A stretch of DNA of 64,000 bases from assembly GCA_963821755.1 (NCBI GenBank), contig CAWGEX010000005.1, forward strand, positions 1 to 64,000. Reading direction: 5' to 3'. This document shows, one piece after another, positions 43,892-52,221 of this stretch (positions within the stretch are counted from its first letter, which is position 1; each line of letters opens with the position of its first letter). Made by a program: the position numbers and the translations under genes. Below the pieces are notes generated by a model that was given only the letters and a program-made list of their open reading frames with translations, was not told where the DNA came from and did no database searches. Source of the stretch: Bog-473 sp963821755. Its GTDB lineage: Bacteria > Actinomycetota > Acidimicrobiia > Acidimicrobiales > RAAP-2.

Positions 43892-45943
43892 TCAGGACAG
43901 CAGAAGGGCGGGCAGAGGATCGGCGTGCACGATGCTCAGGTGCTGGATCGGCCGGGTCATGGCGACGTAGAGCAGCCGAAGACCTCGGGCGTCATCGCCC
44001 GCGATGGCGGCCGGCTCGACGACGACCACCGCGTCGAACTCCAATCCCTTCACTGCGGTGGCGGTCACCACCGTGACCCGTCTCTCCATGCCGTCCCGTT
44101 CGAGCAGACCGATATCGCTCAGCCCCCGCGTCAGTTTGGTGATCGAGGCCAGCACCCTGCTCGGCACCACCAGCCCGACCAGAAAGTCCTCGCCGGCCAA
44201 GCTGATCGCCTCCGCCAAACTCTCGGCCGCGAGACGATCACGGTCCACCTTGACAATGTTCGGTACCCGCGTCCCCCGACGGATCGACTGGGTGGGCCGC
44301 ACCGTCGGCGCGGCCACGGGCAGCAGCTTCGAAGCCAGATCGAGCACCTGTCCCGGGGCGCGGTACCCCAGCGTCAGTTCGTCGCTTCGGACGGTGCCGA
44401 TGGCCGGCAGGTGTCGGAGGATCTCGTCCCAACTTCCGTAGTTCCAGGCACCGGTCGCCTGGGCCAGGTCCCCCAGAATGGTCAGCGATCCCTTCGGGGC
44501 CCGGCGAGCCACCATCTTGAACTGCATGGGCGTGAGATCCTGCCCCTCGTCAACCACGACATGCCCATAGGTGCGGGAGCGACCGTTGACCAGATACGTC
44601 GCCTCGTCGAGCAGGGCCAGGTCGTCGATCGTCCAGCCCTGGCGACCCGATGTGCGACCCGACGAGCGGAGAAGGCAGCGCCATTCCGAGTCGCTCAGGA
44701 TTCCTTCGGCACTGGCCCCGAGCCGGTCGGTGCTGGTCAAGAGGTCGGTGACCAGGGCCACCGGAGAGACGGACGGCCAGAGGTGATCGAGGAGATCCCG
44801 GAAGCCCTCCGAGGCGGTCAGTTCGCTCTCGTACCAGGACTGGTCGGCGTCCAATCGCCCCGATGCCCTGACCTTTTGACGGGCCAAACTGACCAGCTGG
44901 GCCCGCAGGGCCAGCCTTCCCGCCTTGTACGGCGCCGACGCGCCGGCAATGACCGCACAGAGGTCGTTCACCTCCTGGCGGAAGAGGGTGCAGCGGGCCG
45001 CACGAGCTCGCAACACGACATCCTCTTCGATGGGGCGACGCCGTTGCTCCAGGGCCCGAGCGAGGACGTGCGCCATCCTCGGATCCCCCTTGACGCGGCG
45101 GACGTCCAACGGTTCCTCGGCCCGCACCTTCGACCGGGGCGCGATATCGGCCACCGTCGATTGCAGGACGGCCTCCTCACCGAGTGACGGGAGGACCTGG
45201 GCGATGTAACGGAGGAAGGCGCGGCTCGGGCCGAGCACCAGGACACCGTCCCGCGCCAACTCCGGATGGTTGTAGAGGAGGAACGCCGCTCGATGCAACC
45301 CGACCGCCGTCTTGCCGGTGCCGGGACCACCCTGGACGGTGAGGAGGAGGTCGAGTGGGGCCCGAATGATCTCGTCCTGCTCGGCCTGGATTGTGGCCAC
45401 GATGTCGAGCATCTCGCCCGTCCTGGCCCGCTCGAGCTCGGCCAACAAGGCGTCACCGCCGCGGAGACGGGTGCGAGAGGGATCGCCGTCGGTTCGACCG
45501 AACAGGTCGTCGGCGACGGCAATCACCTTGGCCCGGTCCACCATCACCTGACGTCGACGGGCGAGACCGAGCGCGTTCTCGGCGCGGGCTTGGTAGAAGG
45601 GCATGGCAACGGGGGCGCGCCAGTCGACCACGACAGGATCACCCTCCGTGTCCTCGACGTGGCGGCGACCGATATGCCACGACGGACCGGCCTCCTCGTC
45701 GATACGTCCGAAGAGAAGGGGGCGCCGACTCTCCGCCAGTACGGCGATCCGGTGCATCAGGGCGGCCTGATAATCGAGGTCAGGATGCCCGGCGTCGCGC
45801 AAGTCGTCCAGCAACGCCTTCGCTCTCCGGTGCATGGCGGCCAGGGCGGCATGAGCCCGGTCGAGGTAGTCCTGCTCCAGGCGCAGTTCAGGATCCTCAT
45901 CGAGCGGCGCGTCGATCACCACCGCACGCCACCGCCATGACAC
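43892..45943 (-). CDS. helD: HelD-like RNA polymerase-associated helicase
   Basis: A 683-residue UvrD/Rep-fold NTPase without the usual DNA-helicase accessory domains. The N-terminal coiled coil (LRLEQDYLDRAHAALAAMHR) would enter the RNA polymerase secondary channel. IGRRHVEDTEGDPVVVDWRA is the HelD signature. Walker A is LLTVQGGPGTGKTAVGLHRA, Walker B region VVVDEGQDLTPMQFKMVAR, and motifs IV-VI include TLGYRAPGQVL, TATAVKGLEFDAVVVVEP and LRLLYVAMTRP. Actinobacterial HelD frees stalled RNA polymerase and in some species is linked to rifampicin resistance. It is divergent from dprE1. Confidence 0.88.
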   Translation of the reverse strand: MSWRWRAVVIDAPLDEDPELRLEQDYLDRAHAALAAMHRRAKALLDDLRDAGHPDLDYQAALMHRIAVLAESRRPLLFGRIDEEAGPSWHIGRRHVEDTEGDPVVVDWRAPVAMPFYQARAENALGLARRRQVMVDRAKVIAVADDLFGRTDGDPSRTRLRGGDALLAELERARTGEMLDIVATIQAEQDEIIRAPLDLLLTVQGGPGTGKTAVGLHRAAFLLYNHPELARDGVLVLGPSRAFLRYIAQVLPSLGEEAVLQSTVADIAPRSKVRAEEPLDVRRVKGDPRMAHVLARALEQRRRPIEEDVVLRARAARCTLFRQEVNDLCAVIAGASAPYKAGRLALRAQLVSLARQKVRASGRLDADQSWYESELTASEGFRDLLDHLWPSVSPVALVTDLLTSTDRLGASAEGILSDSEWRCLLRSSGRTSGRQGWTIDDLALLDEATYLVNGRSRTYGHVVVDEGQDLTPMQFKMVARRAPKGSLTILGDLAQATGAWNYGSWDEILRHLPAIGTVRSDELTLGYRAPGQVLDLASKLLPVAAPTVRPTQSIRRGTRVPNIVKVDRDRLAAESLAEAISLAGEDFLVGLVVPSRVLASITKLTRGLSDIGLLERDGMERRVTVVTATAVKGLEFDAVVVVEPAAIAGDDARGLRLLYVAMTRPIQHLSIVHADPLPALLLS

Positions 45944-46346
45944 GCTTCAGCTGCTGGATCGCCTGCCGCTGCTGCATCCGCGACGCCCAACCCGGGCCGG
46001 TGCGCCATTCCCGGAGGGGGATGCGCCGCTTGTATCCGCCCGGAATACGCGTGTATGGGCGCGCAGAAAGTCCCGAACATCTCAGGGAATATATCCGCAA
46101 TTCTGATGCGCTACAACACATCTACCTGCGGATTCAGCTTCTCCACCTCTCTCACTTTGACGATTTATCAAAGGGGAGTCAGCGCCTGTCATTGTAGGCA
46201 AAAATTCATCGGATTACAAGGGGGATCCGGGAGGAATTCATTGCCGAACGCCACTCGATTGACCGGCCCGGTCCGGGACATCTCGCCGTACCGAACGTGC
46301 ACCGGCAGCCGAGCCCGGCGGCGGGTCCATGTAGTTTGGAGGGTCT
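45944..46346. other. Divergent promoter region helD/dprE1
   Basis: A 403-base gap with lower GC than its surroundings in 46060-46230. It should hold promoters for both directions. Apart from the inverted repeat at 46155-46173 no gene or RNA was recognised. Confidence 0.4.
46155..46173. promoter_or_regulatory. Inverted repeat in the helD/dprE1 gap
   Basis: CTTTGA-cgattta-TCAAAG is a perfect 6+6 inverted repeat in the AT-rich part of the gap. Possible operator; the regulator is unknown. Confidence 0.35.
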
Positions 46347-47726
46347 ATGGATGTAGAGGAACACGGGCTTCCTTTCCCGATCGAGCGCCGTCGCCTGTCC
46401 GGTTGGGGACGCACCCCGGCGTCGTTGTGCGACGTGGCCACCCCGCGCAACAGCGACGAGGTCGTGCAACTCCTGGCGCGCGCCGAGGGTCGGGGCGTGA
46501 TCCCACGTGGCCTCGGGCGGAGCTACGGCGACGCGGGGCAGCGGGCGGGCGGCCTGGTCCTCGACATGACGCGCCTCGACTCGATCGGTCCGGTGGACCG
46601 CGACAGCGGGCTCGTGACCGTGGGCGCTGGCGTGAGCATCGACCAACTCCTGAGAGTTGTCCTGCCACAAGGGGGATTCGTCCCGGTCACCCCCGGGACT
46701 CGCAATGTGACCATTGGCGGTGCCATCGCGGCGGACATCCACGGAAAGAACCATCACCGCGACGGCAGCTTCTGCCGGCACGTCACGTCGATGACGCTGG
46801 TGACACCCACCGGAGCGCACGAGGTCACTCCGGACAACGACCCGGACCTCTTCTGGGCCACGGCGGGCGGGATGGGTCTCACCGGGATTGTCGTGAGCGC
46901 GACCATCCGCTTGCTCCCGGTTGAGAGCTCGTGGGTGACGGTCGATACCCACCGCTTCGCCCGCCTCGATGAGCTCATGCACGAGATGGAGGCGCACGAC
47001 CACGACTACCACTACTCGGTGGCGTGGGTGGACTGTAACGCCGGCGGATCCCGGCTGGGCCGGTCGATCCTGACCCGCGGGGATCACGCCGCCCGGGAAC
47101 AGGTGGCCCGCTCCTCGTCACGCCAGTGCCACCAGGAACTCGCCAGCCCCCGCGTGAAAATCCCCCGACAATTGCCGAAAGGTCTCTTGAACGTGGCCAG
47201 TGTGACCGCCTTCAACGAGTTGTGGTTCCGCAAGGCACCGAAGGTGCGATTGGGCGAGCTCCAGCACGTCGGTGCGTTCTTCCATCCTCTCGACGGAGTG
47301 AGTGACTGGAACCTGCTGTACGGACCGAACGGATTTCTCCAGTATCAGTTCGCCGTCAGTGACATGCACGGCGATGTCGTGCGGGAGGCCATCGACCTGG
47401 TCTGCGCGGCCCGGGTACCGTCGTTTGTCTCCGTACTGAAGCGCTTCGGTCCCGGCGATGACGGTCCCCTGTCATTTCCCATCGCCGGTTGGACGCTGGC
47501 TCTCGATTTTCCGGCCGGACCGGCGGCCCTACCGACTCTGGTCGACGCCCTCGATGAAGTCGTGCTCAACGCCGGAGGCCGCGTCTACCTGGCCAAGGAC
47601 TCAAGGGCCCGCCCCGAAGACGTGCACAAGATGTACCCACGCATCCCTGAACTTCAGTCGGTGCGTGATCGGATCGATCCCGACCGGGTCCTGCAATCAG
47701 ACCTGTCGCGTCGACTCGATATCTGA
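46347..47726 (+). CDS. dprE1: Decaprenylphosphoryl-beta-D-ribose 2-oxidase
   Basis: A 459-residue FAD-dependent oxidase that, with DprE2, converts decaprenylphosphoryl-ribose to the arabinose donor for cell-wall arabinan. FAD-binding parts: PRGLGRSYGDAGQRAGG and VTPGTRNVTIGGAIAADIHG. Catalytic region GKNHHRDGSFCRHV; the substrate Lys is in YLAKDSRARPED. In the segment equal to mycobacterial GWNICVDFP, this protein reads GWTLALDFP: the Cys attacked by benzothiazinones is Ala. It is followed after 14 bases by dprE2. Confidence 0.92.
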   Translation: MDVEEHGLPFPIERRRLSGWGRTPASLCDVATPRNSDEVVQLLARAEGRGVIPRGLGRSYGDAGQRAGGLVLDMTRLDSIGPVDRDSGLVTVGAGVSIDQLLRVVLPQGGFVPVTPGTRNVTIGGAIAADIHGKNHHRDGSFCRHVTSMTLVTPTGAHEVTPDNDPDLFWATAGGMGLTGIVVSATIRLLPVESSWVTVDTHRFARLDELMHEMEAHDHDYHYSVAWVDCNAGGSRLGRSILTRGDHAAREQVARSSSRQCHQELASPRVKIPRQLPKGLLNVASVTAFNELWFRKAPKVRLGELQHVGAFFHPLDGVSDWNLLYGPNGFLQYQFAVSDMHGDVVREAIDLVCAARVPSFVSVLKRFGPGDDGPLSFPIAGWTLALDFPAGPAALPTLVDALDEVVLNAGGRVYLAKDSRARPEDVHKMYPRIPELQSVRDRIDPDRVLQSDLSRRLDI

Positions 47727-47740
47727 GAGGAAGGATTCCC

Positions 47741-48505
47741 TTGCAAGACGCCTTTGGACGTCCCCAGTCAGCCGTGATCTTTGGGGGAACCTCCGATATC
47801 GCCCGGGCCATCGTCGAGCGGCTCATCCCCCTGGGGTGCCGCACCGTCGTCCTGGCCGGGCGCGACGCGACGGCGCTCACCAAGTCGGCGGAGGAGGCCC
47901 GGGCCACCGGAGCCACCCAGGTCGGTGAGGTGATCTTTGACGCGCGCAATGTTGCCGACGTCTCGACCGTCGTATCCGACTGTTTCGCGGCGGCCGGAGG
48001 TGACGTCGATCTCGTCCTCATGGCCGTCGGGGTCCTGGGGAACCAAGAGCGAGACGAGGTTGACGCCGCGGCCACGGCCGATGTCCTGACCGCGTCCACC
48101 GTCTGGCCGGCCGCTGCCCTGGCCGCGTCGTTCGAGAAGTTGAAGAAGCAAGGACAGGGGAAGATCGTCGTGCTCTCCTCGGTGGCCGGCGTCCGCGTGC
48201 GCCGAGCCAACTACGTCTACGGTGCGGCCAAGTCCGGACTCGATGCCTACGCCATTGGCCTCTCCGAGGCCGCCCGGGGCACCGGGGTCGACGTCTATGT
48301 CGTCCGTCCGGGCTTTGTGAAGACCAAGATGACCGAAGGCCTTCCCGCCGCCCCATTCTCCACCGACCGGGCCGCCGTCGCCGACGCCGTCATCCGAGGC
48401 ATGGAACAGGGACAGACCGTCATTTGGGCCCCCGCCCCCTTGCGGTATCTCTTCAACGGGTTCCGCCTGCTACCCCAATTCGTCTGGCGTCGGCTTCCCG
48501 GTTAG
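47741..48505 (+). CDS. dprE2: Decaprenylphosphoryl-2-keto-ribose reductase
   Basis: A 254-residue SDR that reduces the keto intermediate made by DprE1. TTG start at 47741 behind GAGAGGAAGG. Cofactor motif AVIFGGTSDIARAIVERL, catalytic Ser in IVVLSSVAGVRVRRAN and Tyr-Lys in YVYGAAKSGLDAYAIGL, then VVRPGFVKTKMTEGLP typical of DprE2. Direct downstream partner of dprE1. Confidence 0.92.
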   Translation: MQDAFGRPQSAVIFGGTSDIARAIVERLIPLGCRTVVLAGRDATALTKSAEEARATGATQVGEVIFDARNVADVSTVVSDCFAAAGGDVDLVLMAVGVLGNQERDEVDAAATADVLTASTVWPAAALAASFEKLKKQGQGKIVVLSSVAGVRVRRANYVYGAAKSGLDAYAIGLSEAARGTGVDVYVVRPGFVKTKMTEGLPAAPFSTDRAAVADAVIRGMEQGQTVIWAPAPLRYLFNGFRLLPQFVWRRLPG

Positions 48506-48546
48506 CCCAGCGGTAGGTCACCTCGCGCCCGGGCCACCTACTGGAC

Positions 48547-49089
48547 ATGGCCGAGCATCCGGCCCATGATCAAGCCATGGGATCACCGTCGCTGATGACC
48601 ACAGTGGCTCGGTTACCAGGGACGCTGCTTCGACTTCCCGACACCTCGCTCCGTGCGCTCAATGCCCTCATCACGATGGCCGAACGCCTGGACGACCTGA
48701 TGATCCTGCTGGAGAGGATGGACACCGGCCTGGCCCGCGCCGGCGGCGGTGTCGACCTGGCGGCGACCGGCATCTCGCAGGCCGTGTCCGGTCTGGAGCG
48801 AGCAGTCGGCATGTTGGATGGATCCCTTCCCAGCCTTTCTCAATCGGCGTCGTCGCTGCGCGTACTCACCGAGCGTCTCAGTGCGGTGGCGGTGGAGTTG
48901 GTGACCGAGCTGCCCCGGGCCACGGCCACGTTGCAGGACATCTCTCCTGAGCTGGCCAAAGTGGTCGGGACGCTCGATGACCGATTCGGTCACCTCGACA
49001 GCGTCGTGACCGACCTGGCCAAACTGGTGGAAGCGGTGATTGGAACAATCCCCGGGATGCGCCGCGTGCTGCGTACCAGTGCGGTCTGA
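48547..49089 (+). CDS. Hypothetical helical/coiled-coil protein
   Basis: 180 residues, mostly predicted helix with heptad-like spacing (ALNALITMAERLDDLMILLE, SGLERAVGMLDGSLPSLSQS, LQDISPELAKVVGTLDDRFG, LAKLVEAVIGTIPGMRRVL). There is no signal peptide and no recognised domain; the pattern resembles chemotaxis-type or phasin-like helical bundles. It lies between dprE2 and an SCO6745-like gene, same strand, short gaps. Confidence 0.6.
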   Translation: MAEHPAHDQAMGSPSLMTTVARLPGTLLRLPDTSLRALNALITMAERLDDLMILLERMDTGLARAGGGVDLAATGISQAVSGLERAVGMLDGSLPSLSQSASSLRVLTERLSAVAVELVTELPRATATLQDISPELAKVVGTLDDRFGHLDSVVTDLAKLVEAVIGTIPGMRRVLRTSAV

Positions 49090-49098
49090 GGGGGTCCG

Positions 49099-49851
49099 TT
49101 GCGTACCAATGAGCAGGACGGCGCACTGGCGGTTGTGAAATCGACGTCGGTACCGATCCACGACATCGGGACGGCGATCTACCTCAGTCCCGATGTCTTT
49201 GGCTGGGCCGCCGAATGGGGCTGGCCGAACCCATTCTCCTTCTACTTCGCCGGACGAGGGGGCATGCTGGGCGACGTCGGCTCCGACGTTGTCTGCTCGG
49301 CCATGGGGTGGTTCGAGCCCGGCGCCGTCAAGTCGATGTACGAAGAAGGCGTTGCCGTGGCCGGTGCCACCGTCGTGGCCCAACGAATGGCCGAAGCCAC
49401 CGACCTGTGGGGACAGAAGTATCTCGCCGACGTGGACGGACTCGACGACTTCGTCGCCCTGACCGATGCCGCCGTGGGCGAGCTCGAGGGTTCCGCGCTC
49501 CCGCTCTTCGTAGGCTGGCGCGCCGCGGCCAAGGCGAAGGGGTCGGCTGGGCGAGCGGCGCAGCTCATGCAGATCCTGCGGGAGTGGCGGGGCGGGGTGC
49601 ACCTGGTGGCCACCACGGCCGCCGGCCTCTCGCCCGTCGAGGCCATCTTGACCAACGAGGGTGAAGGCCAAGCCAAGTTCTTCGGCTGGTCCGAGCCTTT
49701 CCCGAACTATGAGGCCAACAGCCCAGAGCACCGTCAGGCCGAGGATCTGACCGATCATCTGTGCGCGTCGTCGTTGGGTCAGGCCCTCCGTCCCGAGCAG
49801 TACGCGGCCTTCGAAGCCGGAGTCACCGCCCTCCGGGCTGCCCTGCCCTGA
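49099..49851 (+). CDS. SCO6745-family protein
   Basis: A 250-residue, helix-rich protein of the actinobacterial SCO6745 family, function unknown. TTG start at 49099 (LRTNEQDG). Recognisable parts: GTAIYLSPDVFGWAAEWGWP, FYFAGRGGMLGDVGSDVV, SALPLFVGWRAAAKAKGSAG, LMQILREWRGGVHLVATTAA and FFGWSEPFP. It is 9 bases behind the coiled-coil gene and probably in the same transcript. Confidence 0.72.
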   Translation: MRTNEQDGALAVVKSTSVPIHDIGTAIYLSPDVFGWAAEWGWPNPFSFYFAGRGGMLGDVGSDVVCSAMGWFEPGAVKSMYEEGVAVAGATVVAQRMAEATDLWGQKYLADVDGLDDFVALTDAAVGELEGSALPLFVGWRAAAKAKGSAGRAAQLMQILREWRGGVHLVATTAAGLSPVEAILTNEGEGQAKFFGWSEPFPNYEANSPEHRQAEDLTDHLCASSLGQALRPEQYAAFEAGVTALRAALP

Positions 49852-49967
49852 CGGCCGGACCAGGGCCAACGGCGCAAGAAGCCGCTCGGTCATGGTCGGC
49901 TACAGTGAAGGGCTGCTCAAAGGGGAGACAACGTCGAACCAGCGGGCGACACGGCTCACGCCGTTAC

Positions 49968-50042
49968 GGACCTGTGGTGCAGTCTGGAGTGCACGCCGCC
50001 CTGTCAAGGCGGAGGTCGCGGGTTCAAATCCCGTCAGGTCCG
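49968..50042 (+). tRNA. tRNA-Asp (GUC)
   Basis: A complete 75-base cloverleaf: acceptor GGACCTG/CAGGTCC, anticodon loop CTGTCAA (GTC), T arm CGCGGGTTCAAATCCCGT, discriminator G; CCA not encoded. It is followed after 44 bases by tRNA-Phe. Confidence 0.95.
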
Positions 50043-50086
50043 CTGCCAGATCCGAGCGTCAACAGGACAATCGAATTTGGTCGCCC

Positions 50087-50162
50087 GGTCGGGTAGCTCA
50101 GTTGGTAGAGCGCGCGCCTGAAAAGCGTGAGGTCCGCGGATCGATCCCGCGCCCGACCACCA
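50087..50162 (+). tRNA. tRNA-Phe (GAA), element integration site
   Basis: A 76-base tRNA with acceptor GGTCGGG/CCCGACC, anticodon loop CTGAAAA (GAA) and an encoded CCA. Its 3' half (50121-50158) is repeated exactly at 52135-52172, the sign of integration by site-specific recombination into the tRNA gene, which stays intact. Confidence 0.95.
50121..50158 (+). repeat. attL core, 38-bp direct repeat copy 1
   Basis: Begins AAAAGCGTGAGGTCCG in the anticodon loop and ends ...GCGCCCGACC at the acceptor stem. Identical over 38 bases to 52135-52172; flanks differ on both sides. Confidence 0.9.
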
Positions 50163-50599
50163 GAAGCGGCCTGACCAGCGCATACTTCACTTGGAACGTG
50201 GCATCAGCCCGGCGGCGATCGCTCTCTCGTGAAGCGTGAGGTCGGTATGTCGACACGTCCGGTCGCGAGACGAACGCCCTCGTCAGAGCACCGACCAGCA
50301 TCTCGACGTAACCCTTGGCCAGGGCGTGCCCCCTACGTGCCCTGAGGAACAGGAACGGGATCCAAGTCGACCACCACCTCTACCCCCGCGCGCGACTGCC
50401 TCGAGCTATTCGTCGGCGAAGTCCCTTCGAGGTCGGCCTCATCAACGAACCTGGATATTATTGGTCCTTCAGCAACGGCGGCGGAACGACCCACGCATCT
50501 GTGTTCTTCTGCACCTAGGACGCTGGAGAGTGGCGCACGAAGCTTCGCCGAGGAAGAACTCCTGCATTGAGCTGGAGCGTAGGTCAGACTGCTTGTCCG
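50163..50599. other. Left noncoding part of the tRNA-Phe element
   Basis: 437 bases without a supported gene. It carries the CGTGCCC pair and a short plus-strand frame ending in INEPGYYWSFSNGGGTTHAS just before a stop at 50518, which reads like the C-terminus of a lost gene. No excisionase-like frame was seen. Confidence 0.4.
50325..50342 (+). promoter_or_regulatory. Putative integrase arm-site pair, left
   Basis: CGTGCCC at 50325-50331 and 50336-50342, direct, 11 bases start to start. The same arrangement occurs at 51983-52000 near the other end of the element. Confidence 0.4.
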
Positions 50600-51934
50600 A
50601 TGAGCCGTCCGGACACCAAGTACGTGGCCGTCGGGGATGCTGACGTTGCCTACCAGGTCCTCGGAGAGGGACCCTCCGACCTCCTCTTCTTCAACGGACT
50701 GGGCAGCAACGTCGAGATGGCGTGGGAGGACCCAGACATTGCCGACTTCCTCAGACGGCTGGCGTCGTTACGCCGCTTGATCTTTCTCGATCGACGAGGC
50801 ACGGGGGCATCTGACGGTGTGCCACGTAACGCCATACCAACATGGGAGGAGTGGACAGAAGACATCGAGAGCGTCCTCAACGCGGTCGGGTCCGAGCAGA
50901 CATCGATTCTCGCGACGGTCGATGCCGGCCCGATCGCCATCCTCTACGCCGCCGCACATCCCGAACGGGTCGATTCCCTGGTGCTGTGCAATACCACTGC
51001 CCGTTATCTGATCGCTGACGACTATCCGATCGGTTTCACACCTGAGGCGCTCGAGTTCGTCATCGAGTTCCTCCGAACCCACTGGGGCACGCCGGAGTTC
51101 CTCTCGCTTGCTGGTGCAGCTGGCCCAGAAGACCCAGTTCGCCGCGATGCTCTTGCTCGGCTCTTCCGGTCGTCGGTCACCCCGAGAACCGCGGCCGCAC
51201 AGTACGACTACCTGCTTCGGAACCTCGATGTCCGCCCGGTGCTCCCGCTCCTCGGGGCGCCCACGCTGGTCCTGAGCGCCGACAATCCAAGCTTCCTGCC
51301 CATGGCTCATGGGCGCTATGTGGCCGAGCACATTGAGGGATCCAAGTTCGTCGCGCTGCCGGGCAACGACATGTTGATCTTCAGCCAGCAAGACGTGATC
51401 TTCGACGAAGTGGCCGAGTTCTTGACCGGTACGAGACCGGTAACCGATATCGACCGAGTGCTGGTCTCTGTCCTTTTCACCGATATCGTCGGATCAACTG
51501 AGCGAGCAGCGTCGCTGGGTGATCAACGGTGGCGGTCCTTGTTGGATCGCCATGATCAAATTGTCCGCGAACAGCTTCGGATCTTCCGAGGTCGGGAGGT
51601 CAACACGACGGGAGACGGTTTCGTCGCTTCATTCGATGGTCCGGCTCGAGCCATCCGTTGTGGCCAAATGATCATCGACGCCACCCGAGCCCTCGATATC
51701 GAGCTGCGCATCGGTCTCCACACCGGTGAGTGCGAGGTGAGAGGCAACGATCTGGGCGGCCTCGCCGTTCACATCGCCGCTCGGATCGGTTCTTTGGCGT
51801 CACCGGACGAGGTTCTTGTCTCGAGCACCGTCAAGGACCTCGTGGTTGGCTCGGGCATCGAGTTTCGGGATCGCGGCGAACACCAGCTGAAGGGCGTCCC
51901 TGGGATTTGGCGCCTGTTCCGCGTCGAGAACTGA
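50600..51934 (+). CDS. Alpha/beta-hydrolase-class III adenylate cyclase fusion
   Basis: A 444-residue fusion from ATG 50600. Residues ~1-280 form an alpha/beta hydrolase fold (LLFFNGLGSNVEMAWEDPDI, IFLDRRGTGASDGVPRN, the C-terminal His-like position in LPGNDMLIF is altered). The nucleophile elbow, usually GxSxGGP, reads ATVDAGPIAILYAA, so Ser is Asp. Residues ~285-444 form a class III nucleotide cyclase: metal Asp in VLFTDIVGSTERAASLG and NTTGDGFVASF, transition-state region LGGLAVHIAARIGSLASPDE. The base-specifying Lys position reads Asn (EVNTTGDGF), a variant common in this subfamily. It is probably a sensor whose hydrolase fold controls cAMP synthesis. It is the only gene in the element. 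Confidence 0.85.
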   Translation: MSRPDTKYVAVGDADVAYQVLGEGPSDLLFFNGLGSNVEMAWEDPDIADFLRRLASLRRLIFLDRRGTGASDGVPRNAIPTWEEWTEDIESVLNAVGSEQTSILATVDAGPIAILYAAAHPERVDSLVLCNTTARYLIADDYPIGFTPEALEFVIEFLRTHWGTPEFLSLAGAAGPEDPVRRDALARLFRSSVTPRTAAAQYDYLLRNLDVRPVLPLLGAPTLVLSADNPSFLPMAHGRYVAEHIEGSKFVALPGNDMLIFSQQDVIFDEVAEFLTGTRPVTDIDRVLVSVLFTDIVGSTERAASLGDQRWRSLLDRHDQIVREQLRIFRGREVNTTGDGFVASFDGPARAIRCGQMIIDATRALDIELRIGLHTGECEVRGNDLGGLAVHIAARIGSLASPDEVLVSSTVKDLVVGSGIEFRDRGEHQLKGVPGIWRLFRVEN

Positions 51935-51982
51935 CTTGATCAGTGACAACGGTCGGGCAATGCTTTTGGTTCACTCAAGTTC

Positions 51983-52000
51983 CGTGCCCTTGGCGTGCCC
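51983..52000 (+). promoter_or_regulatory. Putative integrase arm-site pair, right
   Basis: CGTGCCC at 51983-51989 and 51994-52000, direct, 11 bases apart, 135 bases before the attR core. Same orientation and spacing as the left pair. Confidence 0.4.
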
Positions 52001-52134
52001 TAGTTGATGCGAACCAGCGCGCAATAGCATGGCCCAACGAGAGCGATGAAGTGCTCAGATTCCAGCCTCTGACCGGGAAAGCCGTACAGAGTCCATGGTC
52101 AGCCAACCCTTCCACATGAGGCCAGATCCGATCT

Positions 52135-52172
52135 AAAAGCGTGAGGTCCGCGGATCGATCCCGCGCCCGACC
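52135..52172 (+). repeat. attR core, 38-bp direct repeat copy 2
   Basis: Exact copy of 50121-50158 (3' half of tRNA-Phe without the anticodon 5' arm and without CCA). It is not part of any tRNA. Confidence 0.9.
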
Positions 52173-52221
52173 GCCGAGTAACGGTGACTTTCGTGACCGA
52201 GTTTCCGTGCACCGCCGATAC

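Larger units (their letters stand above)
50121..52172. mobile_element. Integrase-less tRNA-Phe integrated element, about 2 kb
   Basis: Bounded by exact 38-bp direct repeats (attL in tRNA-Phe, attR at 52135-52172), 2,014 bases from core to core. Inside are one long gene (alpha/beta-hydrolase-adenylate cyclase) and, near each end, a pair of CGTGCCC repeats with identical 11-base spacing that look like integrase arm sites. There is no integrase, excisionase or relaxase. It fits a non-autonomous, trans-mobilised cassette, or the deleted remnant of a larger island. The repeat and pairs are seen directly; mobility is inference. Confidence 0.7.

Noticed and set aside
48547..49851. dprE1-dprE2 plus two hypotheticals as a new cell-wall gene cluster
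   Set aside because: Only proximity supports it; neither hypothetical shows a cell-wall domain or signal peptide.
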